Positions 44,454 through 55,300 of a stretch of 64,000 bases of DNA are shown in pieces. The stretch is from Nectonema munidae (taxonomy: Eukaryota; Nematomorpha; Nectonematoida; Nectonematidae). The stretch is from positions 161,062 through 225,061 of the forward strand of contig JAUIRK010000918.1 of the NCBI GenBank assembly GCA_030549495.1, written 5' to 3'. Position numbers and translations under genes: made by a program. The notes below the pieces were generated by a model. That model did no database searches, was not told the DNA's origin, and was given only the letters and a program-made list of their open reading frames with translations. Positions within the stretch are counted from its first letter, which is position 1; each line of letters starts with the position of its first letter.

Positions 44454-45882
44454 ATGACTAGCATGTTTGAAATAGAAGTAAATTCAAAAGATTTTCTTCC
44501 CCCAATTTTTTCAAAGTTTGTTGAAGAAAAAGCAAAATTATTGAGGGTTTCTTCAATTTCCTTGATGTCCGGTTTTTTTGACTCTTATTGGATTTCTTTC
44601 TCAACAATTCACAGTTTATTGTTCCAAACAAATGCTCTCAGCTCCTTTTGCAATGTATACTTTGATAATCAGCGAAAGTGGCACTGGCAAGTCTGAAATC
44701 AACGGTATTATTCGGAATTTTCTAGGAGAAATAACAAATTACTTGATATCACCAGTTGATGATGGAACTTTGGCGGGTAATATTTTTTATGAAAAAGTTA
44801 TTAGTTTTATATTTATACTTTTTTAGGTTGGATGCAAATTTGAAACAAAATAATGAATGCGCGATTGTTTTAAATGAGGAATTTTCAAATTTCATGAAAA
44901 ACTTAGATAGGTCTGAAATTTATTTAAGTGTTGAAAATTTTCTAAAGTTCAATGGGAAGAGTATTTGGTCTTGTATTTTAAAAATGAAATCATTACTGTC
45001 TTTAAGCCCAAAGTTTCTATTTTAGGTTTTTCGCAGCTTAAAATATTTGTTGAGTATGCAAAAAACGAAAAAAACATCTTGAATGGGTTTTTCCCAAGAT
45101 TTTTCGTTTCAAGGTCCAAACCTTTAAAATTTTTTGATGGCATTTTTCAAAATGAAAGTGAAATTGACTTGGAGGAGTTGAATTGTTTAAAAGAAAAAAT
45201 TATTAAAAGTTTGAGAGAATTATATAGTTTTAGTAAAAATACTGATGATGTCGTATTTAATTTGAACGAACATGCAAAAGAACATTTCAAAAATTATCTT
45301 TTAAGATTATCATCAAAAATAGATGATCATAAAGAATGCAATTTAACCAAAATATTTTATAGAAAGGCCCCTCAGAAACTTTTAACCATTTTTGGCATTT
45401 AGCTTTTTGAGACAGTTAAATGACTTTATTACAGAAACTAACTGAACTTTTGAAATTTGAGGTCAATGGGCAAGATATGAATAGGAGTGAGTCTTATATA
45501 GTCTATATTTTGGAATCAAGTAGTGTTTTTAAACAAAAATATTGATGTGAGTATTAAAAATGATTTGAAAGATTTGAAGTTTCATGATATATGCTGCTTT
45601 ATTCGAAAATCTAAGAGTGGGGCTTTTCTGCTTACTGAAGAAAAAACAAGTTTCTCCTATTTTATCAAACATAGAAATCCTAGACCAATTTCATGTAAAG
45701 AAGTTAAATAATGGGGTTTGTTATGGTGGAATTACTTGCTCTATTTTGATTTTGGTGAAGAAATCGTGATTGATGGGCAAAGATTTTTTGTCAGAAAAAT
45801 TCCATCTGAAGGAGATGCTAACTACCTTGAAAAATTAGCTATTTACAATTCTTTAGGATTATATAATGAAACTTCATTTTAA
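44454..45882 (+). pseudogene. DUF3987-like P-loop ATPase gene, copy A, broken
   Basis: Homologous to copy B at 50385 along its whole length. The N-terminal piece has VEEKAKLLRVSSISL, then after a frame change MTLIGFLSQQF and the Walker A motif SESGTGKSE. DDGTLAG precedes an intron (GT at 44777, AG at 44825-44826) and GWMQI follows. Walker-B-like AIVLNEEFSNFM and SILGFSQL come next. After 45400 several stops and a frame change separate pieces matching copy B up to LLWWNYLLYF and the stop at 45880-45882. DUF3987 proteins are related to primase-helicase ATPases of phages and mobile elements. At least three breaks are visible, so it is a pseudogene. Family assignment rests on motif order (P-loop, D-x-T, EE, SILGFSQ), not on a search. 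Confidence 0.65.
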
Positions 45883-46539
45883 AAAGCTTTTATATTGCGT
45901 GATAAAACTTTTTGTTTGTACAATATGATTGTTGAGTTCACTCAAATTTTTGTTTCATTTTATACTTATGTCCTTCACCAGATGCAAATGTCGAAACTTA
46001 TATATTTTGATTTAATTTTGTTAGTTGAAATCTTGCTAAATTATTATTCTAGAAAATTGTATTACTTTTTCATTTACTAACTTTGTATTTTTTATAGCAA
46101 TTTTACTATATGTAATATTTTATTTTTATATTGCTGAAATAAATCTTTGCCTGAGAACTTTTTTCTTTTGTATTTGAAGTAGTGTAATGAGATAGCATTA
46201 GTTATTGTTTTTGTTAGCTGTTTATACATTTAAGCAATTGTTCTCAGAAACTATATAATTTTTTTAAATACATTGAAATGCTTCCCAGTTTTTCTACATA
46301 AATTTTAACTGATAGCTTTTTGTTTTTCTTTCTTGGAAATTATTGTTTTCTGAACCATACTTTTGTGCTGTAGTATAGAATTTTTTCAATTTTGAAATTT
46401 TTAATAAACTTTTTTTCGAACTTATACTGAACTCTCATGTCGAAATACTAGCTTCGAAGTACAATAATGACATAATAAAGTGGATATTTCTGCAGAGAAA
46501 TTGATTCTAAGACATTATAACTAAATTTGGAAAAATTTT
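45883..46539. other. AT-rich spacer, no gene seen
   Basis: No supported gene; an aataaa at about 46138 could serve as a polyadenylation signal for copy A. Confidence 0.4.
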
Positions 46540-47640
46540 GTTTTGTTTTAATGGTAAGGTTAATGTTTATTAAAGAGTATTTTAAATATAAAAAATGTTG
46601 TTGTGTTTTAATGGTATGGTTAATGTCTACTAAACAGTATTTTAAATATGGAAAAATGAGATTGTGTTTTAATGGTAATGTTAAGATTTTAATCTATTAA
46701 AATCTACTAAAGAACAAAAGATGATTTTAATTACGGAAATATGTGGATGTGTTATAATGGTGAGGTTAATGTCTAGAAAAGAGTATTTTATATATGAAAA
46801 AATATTTATAAAACTGATCATTTCTTTATTTATAGAGTCAGTGTTTAGTGAAAAAGAATTTAATGAATGACAAGTTAAGATGGTGAAGCCTTTATTTTTT
46901 GAAGTTGTGCTTAGTGAAAATTTATTTAATTATTAAAGTCAAATATAGAGTTAGTGTTTATAAAACTGATATAAAGTTAGTCTAGAATAATTTAATTATT
47001 AAAGTTAAATATAGAGTTAGTGTTTATAAAACTGGTGATTTCTTTAACTAGTAAAAATGAATTTGGTGAATGACAAGTTTAGATGGTGAAGCGTTTATTT
47101 TTTTAAGTAATGCTAAGTGAAAATTAATTTAATTATTAAAGTCAAATATAGAGTTAGAGTTTATAAAACTAATGATTTCTTTAATTATAGACTTAGCTTT
47201 AGTGAAGATGATATTGGTGGACGGCAAGTGGGATGGTGAAGCGTGTAATTTTTGAACTAGTGTTATGTGAAGAATAATTTAATTTAAAGTTAAATATTGA
47301 GTTAGTGTTTATAAAACTGATAATTTTTTTAAATATAGAGTTAGTGTTTAGTTAAGATGATTTTGGTGAATTCCAAGTTAAGATGGTGAAGGGTTTAATT
47401 TTTGAACTACAATGTTATGTGAAGATTTATATAATTATTATAATTAAATACAGATTTAGTGTTTATAAAATTGATGATTTTTTTAATTCTAGAGTTAGCT
47501 TTAGTGAAAATGATATTGGGGACGTCAAGTGAGATGGTGAAGCGTGCATTTTTCGAACTAGTGTTATGTGAAGATTTATATAATTATTATAATTAAATAT
47601 AGAATTAGTGTTTATAAAACTCATTCTCTTTTTTTATTTC
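46540..47640. repeat. Two tandem-repeat arrays ahead of the KDZ gene
   Basis: 46540-46800 has four units of about 60-80 bp marked by gttttaatggta and ttaatgtctactaa. 46800-47640 has five units of about 150-205 bp marked by gatggtgaagc (46877, 47082, 47232, 47382, 47533), tagagttagtgtttataaaa and gtgttatgtgaag. Both are non-coding, and unit order suggests local amplification. Their place between ATPase copy A and the transposase makes them candidate subterminal repeats of an element (inference). Confidence 0.85.
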
Positions 47641-47995
47641 ACTTTTATATTTTATTTAATTCAAATCTAAATGATTATTTCTAAATTAAAAACTAAAAAA
47701 ACATAGATAGTATTAGGTAATATAATACTATTAGTTTTAATATTTCTCATAAGATACCTACTGCTATTCATGTTCTGTATTTTCTTTCTATACGGGTTCA
47801 ATTTTAAATATTTACATGCTTTAGTTTGAATAATAAATGTTGGGAATGTTAATTATAACGTAAATTTTTCCAGTTTAATAAATGATTTAAGCCTTAAGTG
47901 ATAAGTTTTAAAGATGCTGTTTATAATGTATATTTTTTCATTATGAAACTTATTGAAATTTTGCTATACATTTTTTGTTAATACTATTCTATCAA

Positions 47996-49525
47996 ATGGA
48001 TATATCTTTACCGACTTTGTTGGAAATGAAAAACATTTTCATGAGTATTCCAGATAACTTTCCAAATCGTTCTTTTTATCTAATAAAAGTGTTGAAGAGT
48101 TTAGTAAGTCAACAAATCCTTGAAAGAAGCTCAATGAAGATTACTTTAGATTGTAAACTGTTTGATGCCTTTTCTATTAAAACATTAGACGAAGACTTCA
48201 AGAGTTTGAAAGAAATTCAAAAGAAAACTGTCCTAGTTCCTGCTACTAAAGTATGGTGCAACAGAAGGCTAAAAGTTAATAAAACACAAGTCACAATCTA
48301 TAGTGAAGGTGGTTTACTACACGCTGACAGCTATATGTTATCTTGTAAAGTGTGTTGCACAAAATATTACAAAGATTTAAAAGAAAGCGATAACAAAAGA
48401 ACCTATAGAGAAAACTTTGAGTATTTAATACTTACCAACAAAATGGTTTTTACAAGAAAGTATCTCGAAGAATTAAATACTCTTATATCAATTGGAAGAT
48501 GTTCTTTTAAAAGAATAGGGGAAATTTTTAAAAAAAATAACTATATAAAAAATAAAGTTGATCTAAGTAAGAAATTTGAAACTGCATTTTTTGTATATAA
48601 TTATTTAAATATCGATTGTATAAATGTTGATTGGCCAAGATTAGTTGATGGTCATTTTGATTTAAAGCGGTTTTGTAAGTTCATATTTTTGAAAACAAGA
48701 CAGTATTTCGATAAATGGATCTTTCATAAATGTGCAGATAATGGTTGCTCAAAAAGAGTTGTTATTATAGATGGTAATCAAAAGCACTGGAGATCAATTT
48801 GCGCATTCAATAATTATGAAAATAATTTTTGTTTTGACACACCAATTAAGGGAAATCAAAACATAAAAGCTTCCAAGTATTGTGAGAAACACAATAATAA
48901 AAACTTTATTTCAAACATTTATGAAATTTGTTGTAGACCGAAAACGAGACAATTCGTAAGATCTCTGCAAACCGTCTCTATCAAAGAAAACTTTGATAGA
49001 AAAAATAAAAAAAAATTAACGAAATTTTATAATAGGACGGCAGGCATGTTTTTTACATTGAGATCTTGTGGTGTTGTAATTGGTTGCCATGAGATATATC
49101 ATTTTGAAGGGCTTAAAGAAACATTTAAAGTACTTGTTGACATATTTGGTGAAAAGCCATCAAAAGAAGATGTATCATGTGTGGTTTATGACAATGCATG
49201 CTCTTTGAAACCGTTTATTAATAATCTGGCTCTGAAGGATTATCTGTGTGCCAGAGAATGGAATAAAGTTGATATGGTAGTCGATCCATTCCATATAAAA
49301 AATCACAGAAAAAAAGAATGTATTGACTTATTAAGTTCACAATGTGAATTTAATGTTAAATTAAAAAAATATGAATACTTAAGAAATGTAAATTTTGAAA
49401 TTTGCGAAAATTTTAATAGTTTGATAAATGCTTTCAAATACATGACTAGAAAAATGAGTTCCGAAAATAGGATTATTTTTTACTACTTTCTTTTACATCA
49501 ATTGAATCTGCAAAAGGTCGATTAG
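47996..49525 (+). CDS. KDZ-type (Kyakuja-Dileera-Zisupton) transposase, uninterrupted
   Basis: 509 codons in a single exon from the ATG at 47996 (the frame also extends a few codons upstream). The cysteine cluster CKVCCTKYY followed by RENFEYLILTNKMVFTRKYL fits the CxC5-like module of KDZ proteins. CADNGCSKR with VIIDGNQKHWRSIC fits the CxC6-like module and includes a conserved Asp. CVVYDNACSLKPF holds the next conserved Asp, VVDPFHIKNHRKKEC is the His/Cys block, and FEICENFNSLINAF carries the candidate catalytic Glu. KDZ elements are cut-and-paste transposons known from fungi and several animals. The length is short compared with many KDZ transposases, so an N-terminal exon may be missing. 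It is the only element gene near 45-52 kb with no break. Confidence 0.75.
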   Translation: MDISLPTLLEMKNIFMSIPDNFPNRSFYLIKVLKSLVSQQILERSSMKITLDCKLFDAFSIKTLDEDFKSLKEIQKKTVLVPATKVWCNRRLKVNKTQVTIYSEGGLLHADSYMLSCKVCCTKYYKDLKESDNKRTYRENFEYLILTNKMVFTRKYLEELNTLISIGRCSFKRIGEIFKKNNYIKNKVDLSKKFETAFFVYNYLNIDCINVDWPRLVDGHFDLKRFCKFIFLKTRQYFDKWIFHKCADNGCSKRVVIIDGNQKHWRSICAFNNYENNFCFDTPIKGNQNIKASKYCEKHNNKNFISNIYEICCRPKTRQFVRSLQTVSIKENFDRKNKKKLTKFYNRTAGMFFTLRSCGVVIGCHEIYHFEGLKETFKVLVDIFGEKPSKEDVSCVVYDNACSLKPFINNLALKDYLCAREWNKVDMVVDPFHIKNHRKKECIDLLSSQCEFNVKLKKYEYLRNVNFEICENFNSLINAFKYMTRKMSSENRIIFYYFLLHQLNLQKVD

Positions 49526-49749
49526 ACACTCCTGCTTTATTTAATGATTATTTCACATCATGTTTTGTAGTGTTTTGAAGCTAAGTCACGATTCACTTAT
49601 ATTTAATCAGTGATTCCGCTCTGCTTCTGCTATGTAAAAAGGGACACCTACTGCAATTCAAATTTCCTATTCCTTTTTCAGTATAGATTCAATCTGAAAC
49701 TTATATTTTTTGGAAATTTACATCTTTAAATATTGGAAACTTCCTTTGG
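49526..49749. other. 3' flank of KDZ gene
   Basis: Non-coding. A stretch near 49645 (cacctactgcaattca) loosely resembles 47756 (tacctactgctattcatg) upstream of the gene, perhaps an old direct repeat. Confidence 0.4.
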
Positions 49750-50122
49750 AATATGCTATTATAAATCAAATTAAATGCTTGTTGCTGTTTTTACTTATCT
49801 TTTTTATCAGTTTGACTTATATATTTATGTTGGCGGCTCTGTAGGACTAATGGTGACTCTTCCGCCTTAAAAAGAGAGAACGCGCCTATGCTTGAAACCT
49901 CTTTAAAAAATTATAGTGAAAGGTGGTGAGGAAGAACAAGCAATGATTTCGCACGAATATTATTAGTGTTAGTGCTAGATTGTTTTTGTCATAGAGTTAA
50001 TGCTATTGTTCAAGTTATAGTTATGGTTTCTGTTTTAAATTTAATTTCTGTTTCTCCTATACTATGTATGTTTTATTGGGGATGTGACGTTGTTTGACAC
50101 TGATTTATCCTATACTTCCTAT
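49750..50122. repeat. ~370-bp direct repeat, copy 1 (upstream of ATPase B)
   Basis: Matches 51972-52335 in the same orientation. Shared landmarks: aatatgctattataaatcaa, atgttggcggctctgtagg, gagagaacgcgcctatgc, ggtggtgaggaagaacaagc and tgacactgatttatcc. The last 40 bp (tgacactgatttatcctata) resemble the monomer of satellite B. Confidence 0.9.
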
Positions 50123-50384
50123 AATTTATGCAATTCAAAATTTCAAGTCTTTTTCATTATAGATCTGCACCGATTCTTATTCCATATACACGTCAATCTC
50201 GCTATACGTCACATTTCAATGAATTATATAGTCCGTATTAAATTAAACTGCAATTCCAAAGTTAAATCTTTGGATTGTTGTTGGTAATTTATTCAATTAA
50301 AATAAAATAACTTAGCCAATATTAACACCAATTCTACATTAACACATCTTAAATACACCACTGTTTTTTACAAAATAGGTTTAA

Positions 50385-51903
50385 ATGGAAGCAAGTACCT
50401 CAACTGATTCTACTTTCAACAAATTTCCTAGTGAAAGTGAATGTGAAGAACTTGAAATTGAAGAAATTTTACCGAAATTTTTTTTGAAATATATAAGTGA
50501 AAAATCAAAAATTCTAAGGGTTTCGAAACATTCCCTTCTAATATCAATGATGACTCTCATTGGCTATTTAGCCCAACAATTTTGTGTTTTTGATAACTTG
50601 CAAATACTCAAAGCACCATTTTCAATGTTCACTCTTTTAATTAGTAAAAGTGGAACAGGTAAATCCGAAATAAGTGGTCTTATTCGGGACCTTTTGGGAA
50701 AAGTTACAAATTTTTCTACTTATGCAATTGATGATGGAACGATTGCTGGTAAATTTTTTTATTTTAAAAATATTCTAAATTATTAATTTTATTTATATAT
50801 AGGTTGGATGCAACACCTGAAAGATAACAATGAGACGGCAATTGTTATTAGCGAAGAATTTTCAAATTTTCTTAAAAATTTAGATAGAAGTGAGTTGTAT
50901 TTGAAAGTTGAAAATTTTCTTTCTTTCAATGGAAAAGGGATGTGGTGCAGATTTTTAAAAAACGAAATTATTTCTATTTTGAAACCAAAAGTTTCAATTT
51001 TAGGTTTTAGCCAACCATATCTCTTTGAAGAGGTTTTAGACAAAGGCAAAAACTTTGAGAATGGTTTTTTTCAAAGATTTTTTGTGGCTTCACCTAAACC
51101 ATTGAAATTTAAGGATGGAATTTTTTATGAAAATTCTCTAATAAATATGGAAAGTTTATTACATGTTGAAGAAGAAATAGTTGAAACTCTGAAATATTTT
51201 TTTGAATTTAGTAAAAGTAGCAAAGAACTCCTTTTTTTTCTGGATAAAAATGCTGAGAAATTAAACCAAGAATTTTTATTGAAACTAGGAGATATAATTG
51301 ATTGTAAAAGAATAAATGAACGACTTGAAATATTTATAGAAAATTGCCACAACATATTTTAACTCTAGCTGGAATTTTTTCTCTTATTCGCCAATTCGAT
51401 GAATTGATAGAGACTAAATCTTTTACAGAAATAAGTGATAAATTGGAGAAGAAGGTTAATAGTGATGATTATAACAACGCTGAAAAGTATATATATTTTT
51501 TTTTACACTTTTATGAAAATTATTTAAGAATTAATACAAATGAAGTTGTCTCGAAGAACTACTATATCACAGAAAAAAGTGTATTAACATATAATGACAT
51601 CTTATCTTTAATAGGAAAGTCTAAAAGTGCCAAACACTTAATTTGCAATGAAAAAACAAAATATTCTTATTATAATAAAAACAGAAAATTTCCAAGCCCT
51701 TCTCTTGTAATTAATTTAAAAAAAATGGCCAAATTTATGGTGGAATAGCTTGTTTAAATTAGAATTTGGAAAAGAAGAGATAAGTGAAAATGAAAGAACT
51801 TTTATAAGAAAAAAACCTCAAACAGATGACAAAGATTATACAAGTAAAGTAAAAATATTTCAAAGAGCTGGTGAATTTGAAGATTTAGTACTAGAAGAGT
51901 AGA
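50385..51903 (+). pseudogene. DUF3987-like P-loop ATPase gene, copy B, nearly intact
   Basis: Starts at an ATG (50385) just after a likely 3' splice site (caaaatag at 50371-50378). Exon 1 (to 50748) has ISEKSKILRVSKHSL, MTLIGYLAQQF and the Walker A variant SKSGTGKSE, then IDDGTIAG. Exon 2 starts at 50803 with GWMQHLKDN, followed by the Walker-B-like AIVISEEFSNFL, then SILGFSQPYLFEE and FFQRFFVASPKPL. Near 51345 the frame changes to PQHILTLAGIFSLIRQ, and in an A run near 51720 it changes again to WPNLWWNSLF, ending at 51903. Two 1-base breaks make it a probable pseudogene. An ATPase of this type could remodel DNA or a transposase complex (inference). It shares strand and neighbourhood with the KDZ gene and is flanked by the 370-bp direct repeat. 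Confidence 0.7.
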
Positions 51904-51971
51904 GAAAAAAATTTATCCCAAGTATTTAACGATTTGTAGCCATATATATAATAGATTGAAAAAAATCTAAT

Positions 51972-52335
51972 AATATGCTATTATAAATCAAACTTATGCT
52001 TATTGCTGTTATTTGCTTATCTTTTTTTAAAAGTTTGCTTTATATATTTATGTTGGCGGCTCTGTAGGACTAATGGTGACTCTCCCGCCGTAAAAAGAGA
52101 GAACGCGCCTATGCTTGAAACCTCTTCACAAAAATTATAGTGAAAGGTGGTGAGGAAGAACAAGCAATGATTTTGCACGAATATTATTAGTGTTAGTGCT
52201 AGATTGTTTTTGTCATAGAGTTAATGTTATTATTTAAGTTATAGTTATCGTTTCTGTTTTAAATTTAATTTCTGTTTCTCCTATACTATCTATGTTTTAT
52301 TGGGGATATGAAGCTATGTGACACTGATTTATCCG
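51972..52335. repeat. ~370-bp direct repeat, copy 2 (start of satellite B)
   Basis: Second copy of 49750-50122, placed 2.2 kb downstream. It passes directly into the satellite array: gacactgatttatcc of its end is also the core of the monomer. Confidence 0.9.
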
Positions 52336-55300
52336 ATAATTCTACTATCTATGTTTTTTGGATGAGTGACGCTGCGTGACACTGATTTATCCTATACTTC
52401 CTATACTTTATTGGAGGTGTGACGCTGTGACACTACAAATGTTCACAATTATAAAGGCACTGCTATATACTACCTAATACTATCTATGTTTTTTGGATGA
52501 GTGACGCTGCGTGACACTGATTTATCCTATACTTCCTATACTTTATTGGAGGTGTGACGCTGTGACACTATAAATGCTCACAATTATAAAGGCACTGCTA
52601 TAACACCTAATACTATCTATGTTTTTTGGATGAGTGACGCTGCGTGACACTGATTTATCCTTATGTTTTTTGGATGAGTGACGCTGCGTGACACTGATTT
52701 ATCCTATACTTCCTATACTTTATTGGAGGTGTGACGCTGTGACACTACAAATGTTCACAATTATAAAGGCACTGCTATATTACCTATTACTATCTATGTT
52801 TTTTGGATGAGTGACGCTGCGTGACACTGATTTATCCTATACTTCCTATACTTTATTGGAGGTGTGACGCTGTCACACTACAAATGTTCACAATTATAAC
52901 GGCACTGCTATATTACCTATTAATATCTATGTTTTTTGGATGAGTGACGCTTCGTGACACTGATTTATCCTATACTTCCTATACTTTATTGGAGGTGTGA
53001 CGCTGTGACGCTGTGACACTACAAATGTTCACAATTATAAAGGCACTGCTATATTACCTAATACTATCTATGTTTTTTGGATGAGTGACGCTGCGTGACA
53101 CTGATTTATCCTATACTTCCTATACTTTATTGGAGGCTGTGACGCATGTGACCTACTACAAATGTTCACAATTATAAAGGCACTGCTATATTACCTATTA
53201 CTATCTATGTTTTTTGGATGAGTGACGCTGCGTGACACTGATTTATCCTATACTTCCTATACTTTATTGGAGGTGTGACGCTGTGACACTACAAATGTTC
53301 ACAATTATAAAGGCACTGCTATATTACCTAATACTATCTATGTTTTTTGGATGAGTGACGCTGCGTGACACTGATTTATCCTATACTTCCTATACTTTAT
53401 TGGAGGTGTGACGCTGTGACGCTGTGACACTACAAATGTTCACAATTATAAAGGCACTGCTATATTACCTATTACTATCTATGTTTTTTGGATGAGTGAC
53501 GCTGCGTGACACTGATTTATCCTATACTTCCTATACTTTATTGGAGGTGTGACGCTGTGACGCTGTGACACTACAAATGTTCACAATTATAAAGGCACTG
53601 CTATATTACCTATTACTATCTATGTTTTTTGGATGAGTGACGCTGCGTGACAGTGATTTATCCTATTTTTCCTATACTTTATTGGAGGTGTGACGCTGTG
53701 ACACTACAAATGTTCACAATTATAAAGGCACTACCATATTACCTATTACTATGTTCACAATTATAAAGGCACTGCTATATTACCTATTACTATCTATGTT
53801 TTTTGGATGAGTGACGCTGCGTGACACTGATTTATCCTATACTTCCTATACTTTATTGGAGGTGTGACGCTGTGACACTACAAATGTTCACAATTATAAA
53901 GGCACTGCTATATTACCTAATACTATCTATGTTTTTTGGATGAGTGACGCTGCATGACACTGATTTATCCTATACTTCCTATACTTTATTGGAGGTGTGA
54001 CGCTGTGACGCTGTGACACTACAAATGTTCACAATTATAAAGGCACTGCTATATTACCTATTACTATCTATGTTTTTTGGATGAGTGACGCTGCGTGACA
54101 CTGATTTATCCTATACTTCCTATACTTTATTGGAGGTGTGACGCTGTGACACTACAAATGTTCACAATTATAAAGGCACTGCTATATTACCTATTACTAT
54201 CTATGTTTTTTGGATGAGTGACGCTGCGTGACACTGATTTATCCTTATGTTTTTTGGATGAGTGACGCTGCGTGACACTGATTTATCCTATACTTCCTAT
54301 ACTTTATTGGAGGTGTGACGCTGTGACACTACAAATGTTCACAATTATAAAGGCACTGCTATATTACCTATTACTATCTATGTTTTTTGGATGAGTGACG
54401 CTGCGTGACACTGATTTATCCTATACTTCCTATACTTTATTGGAGGTGGGACGCTGTGACGCTGTGACACTACAAATGTTCACAATTATAAAGGCACTGC
54501 TATATTACCTATTACTATCTATGTTTTTTGGATGAGTGACGCTGCGTGACACTGATTTATCCTATACTTCCTATACTTTATTGGAGGTGTGACGCTGTGA
54601 CGCTGTGACACTACAAATGTTCACAATTATAAAAGCACTGCTATATTACCTAATACTATCTATGTTTTTTGGATGAGTGACGCTGCGTGACACTGATTTA
54701 TCCTATACTTCCTATACTTTATTGGAGGTGTGACGCTGTGACGCTGTGACATTATAAATGTTCACAATTATAAAGGCACTGCTATATTACCTAATACTAT
54801 CTATGTTTTTTGGATGAGTGACGCTTCGTGACACTGATTTATCCTATACTTCCTATACTTTATTGGAGGTGTGACGCTGTGACGCTGTGACACTACAAAT
54901 GTTCACAATTATAAAGGCACTGCTATATTACCTAATACTATCTATGTTTTTTGGATGAGTGACGCTGCGTGACACTGATTTATCCTATACTTCCTATACT
55001 TTATTGGAGGTGTGACGCTGTGACACTACAAATGTTCACAATTATAAAGGCACTGCTATATTACCTATTACTATCTATGTTTTTTGGATGAGTGACGCTG
55101 CGTGACACTGATTTATCCTATACTTCCTATACTTTATTGGAGGTGTGACGCTGTGACGCTGTGACACTACAAATGTTCACAATTATAAAGGCACTGCTAT
55201 ATTACCTAATACTATCTATGTTTTTTGGATGAGTGACGCTGCGTGACACTGATTTATCCTATACTTCCTATACTTTATTGGAGGTATGACACTGTGACGC

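Noticed and set aside
49827-49900. Possible tRNA or tRNA-like gene (ggcggctctgtagg ... ccgcc)
   Set aside because: It can form a short stem but lacks a convincing B box and anticodon arm; it is part of the 370-bp direct repeat.
44454-50122. Terminal inverted repeats enclosing the whole ATPase-KDZ-ATPase block
   Set aside because: I compared the flanks by eye and found only the direct repeat; no inverted ends or target duplication could be supported.
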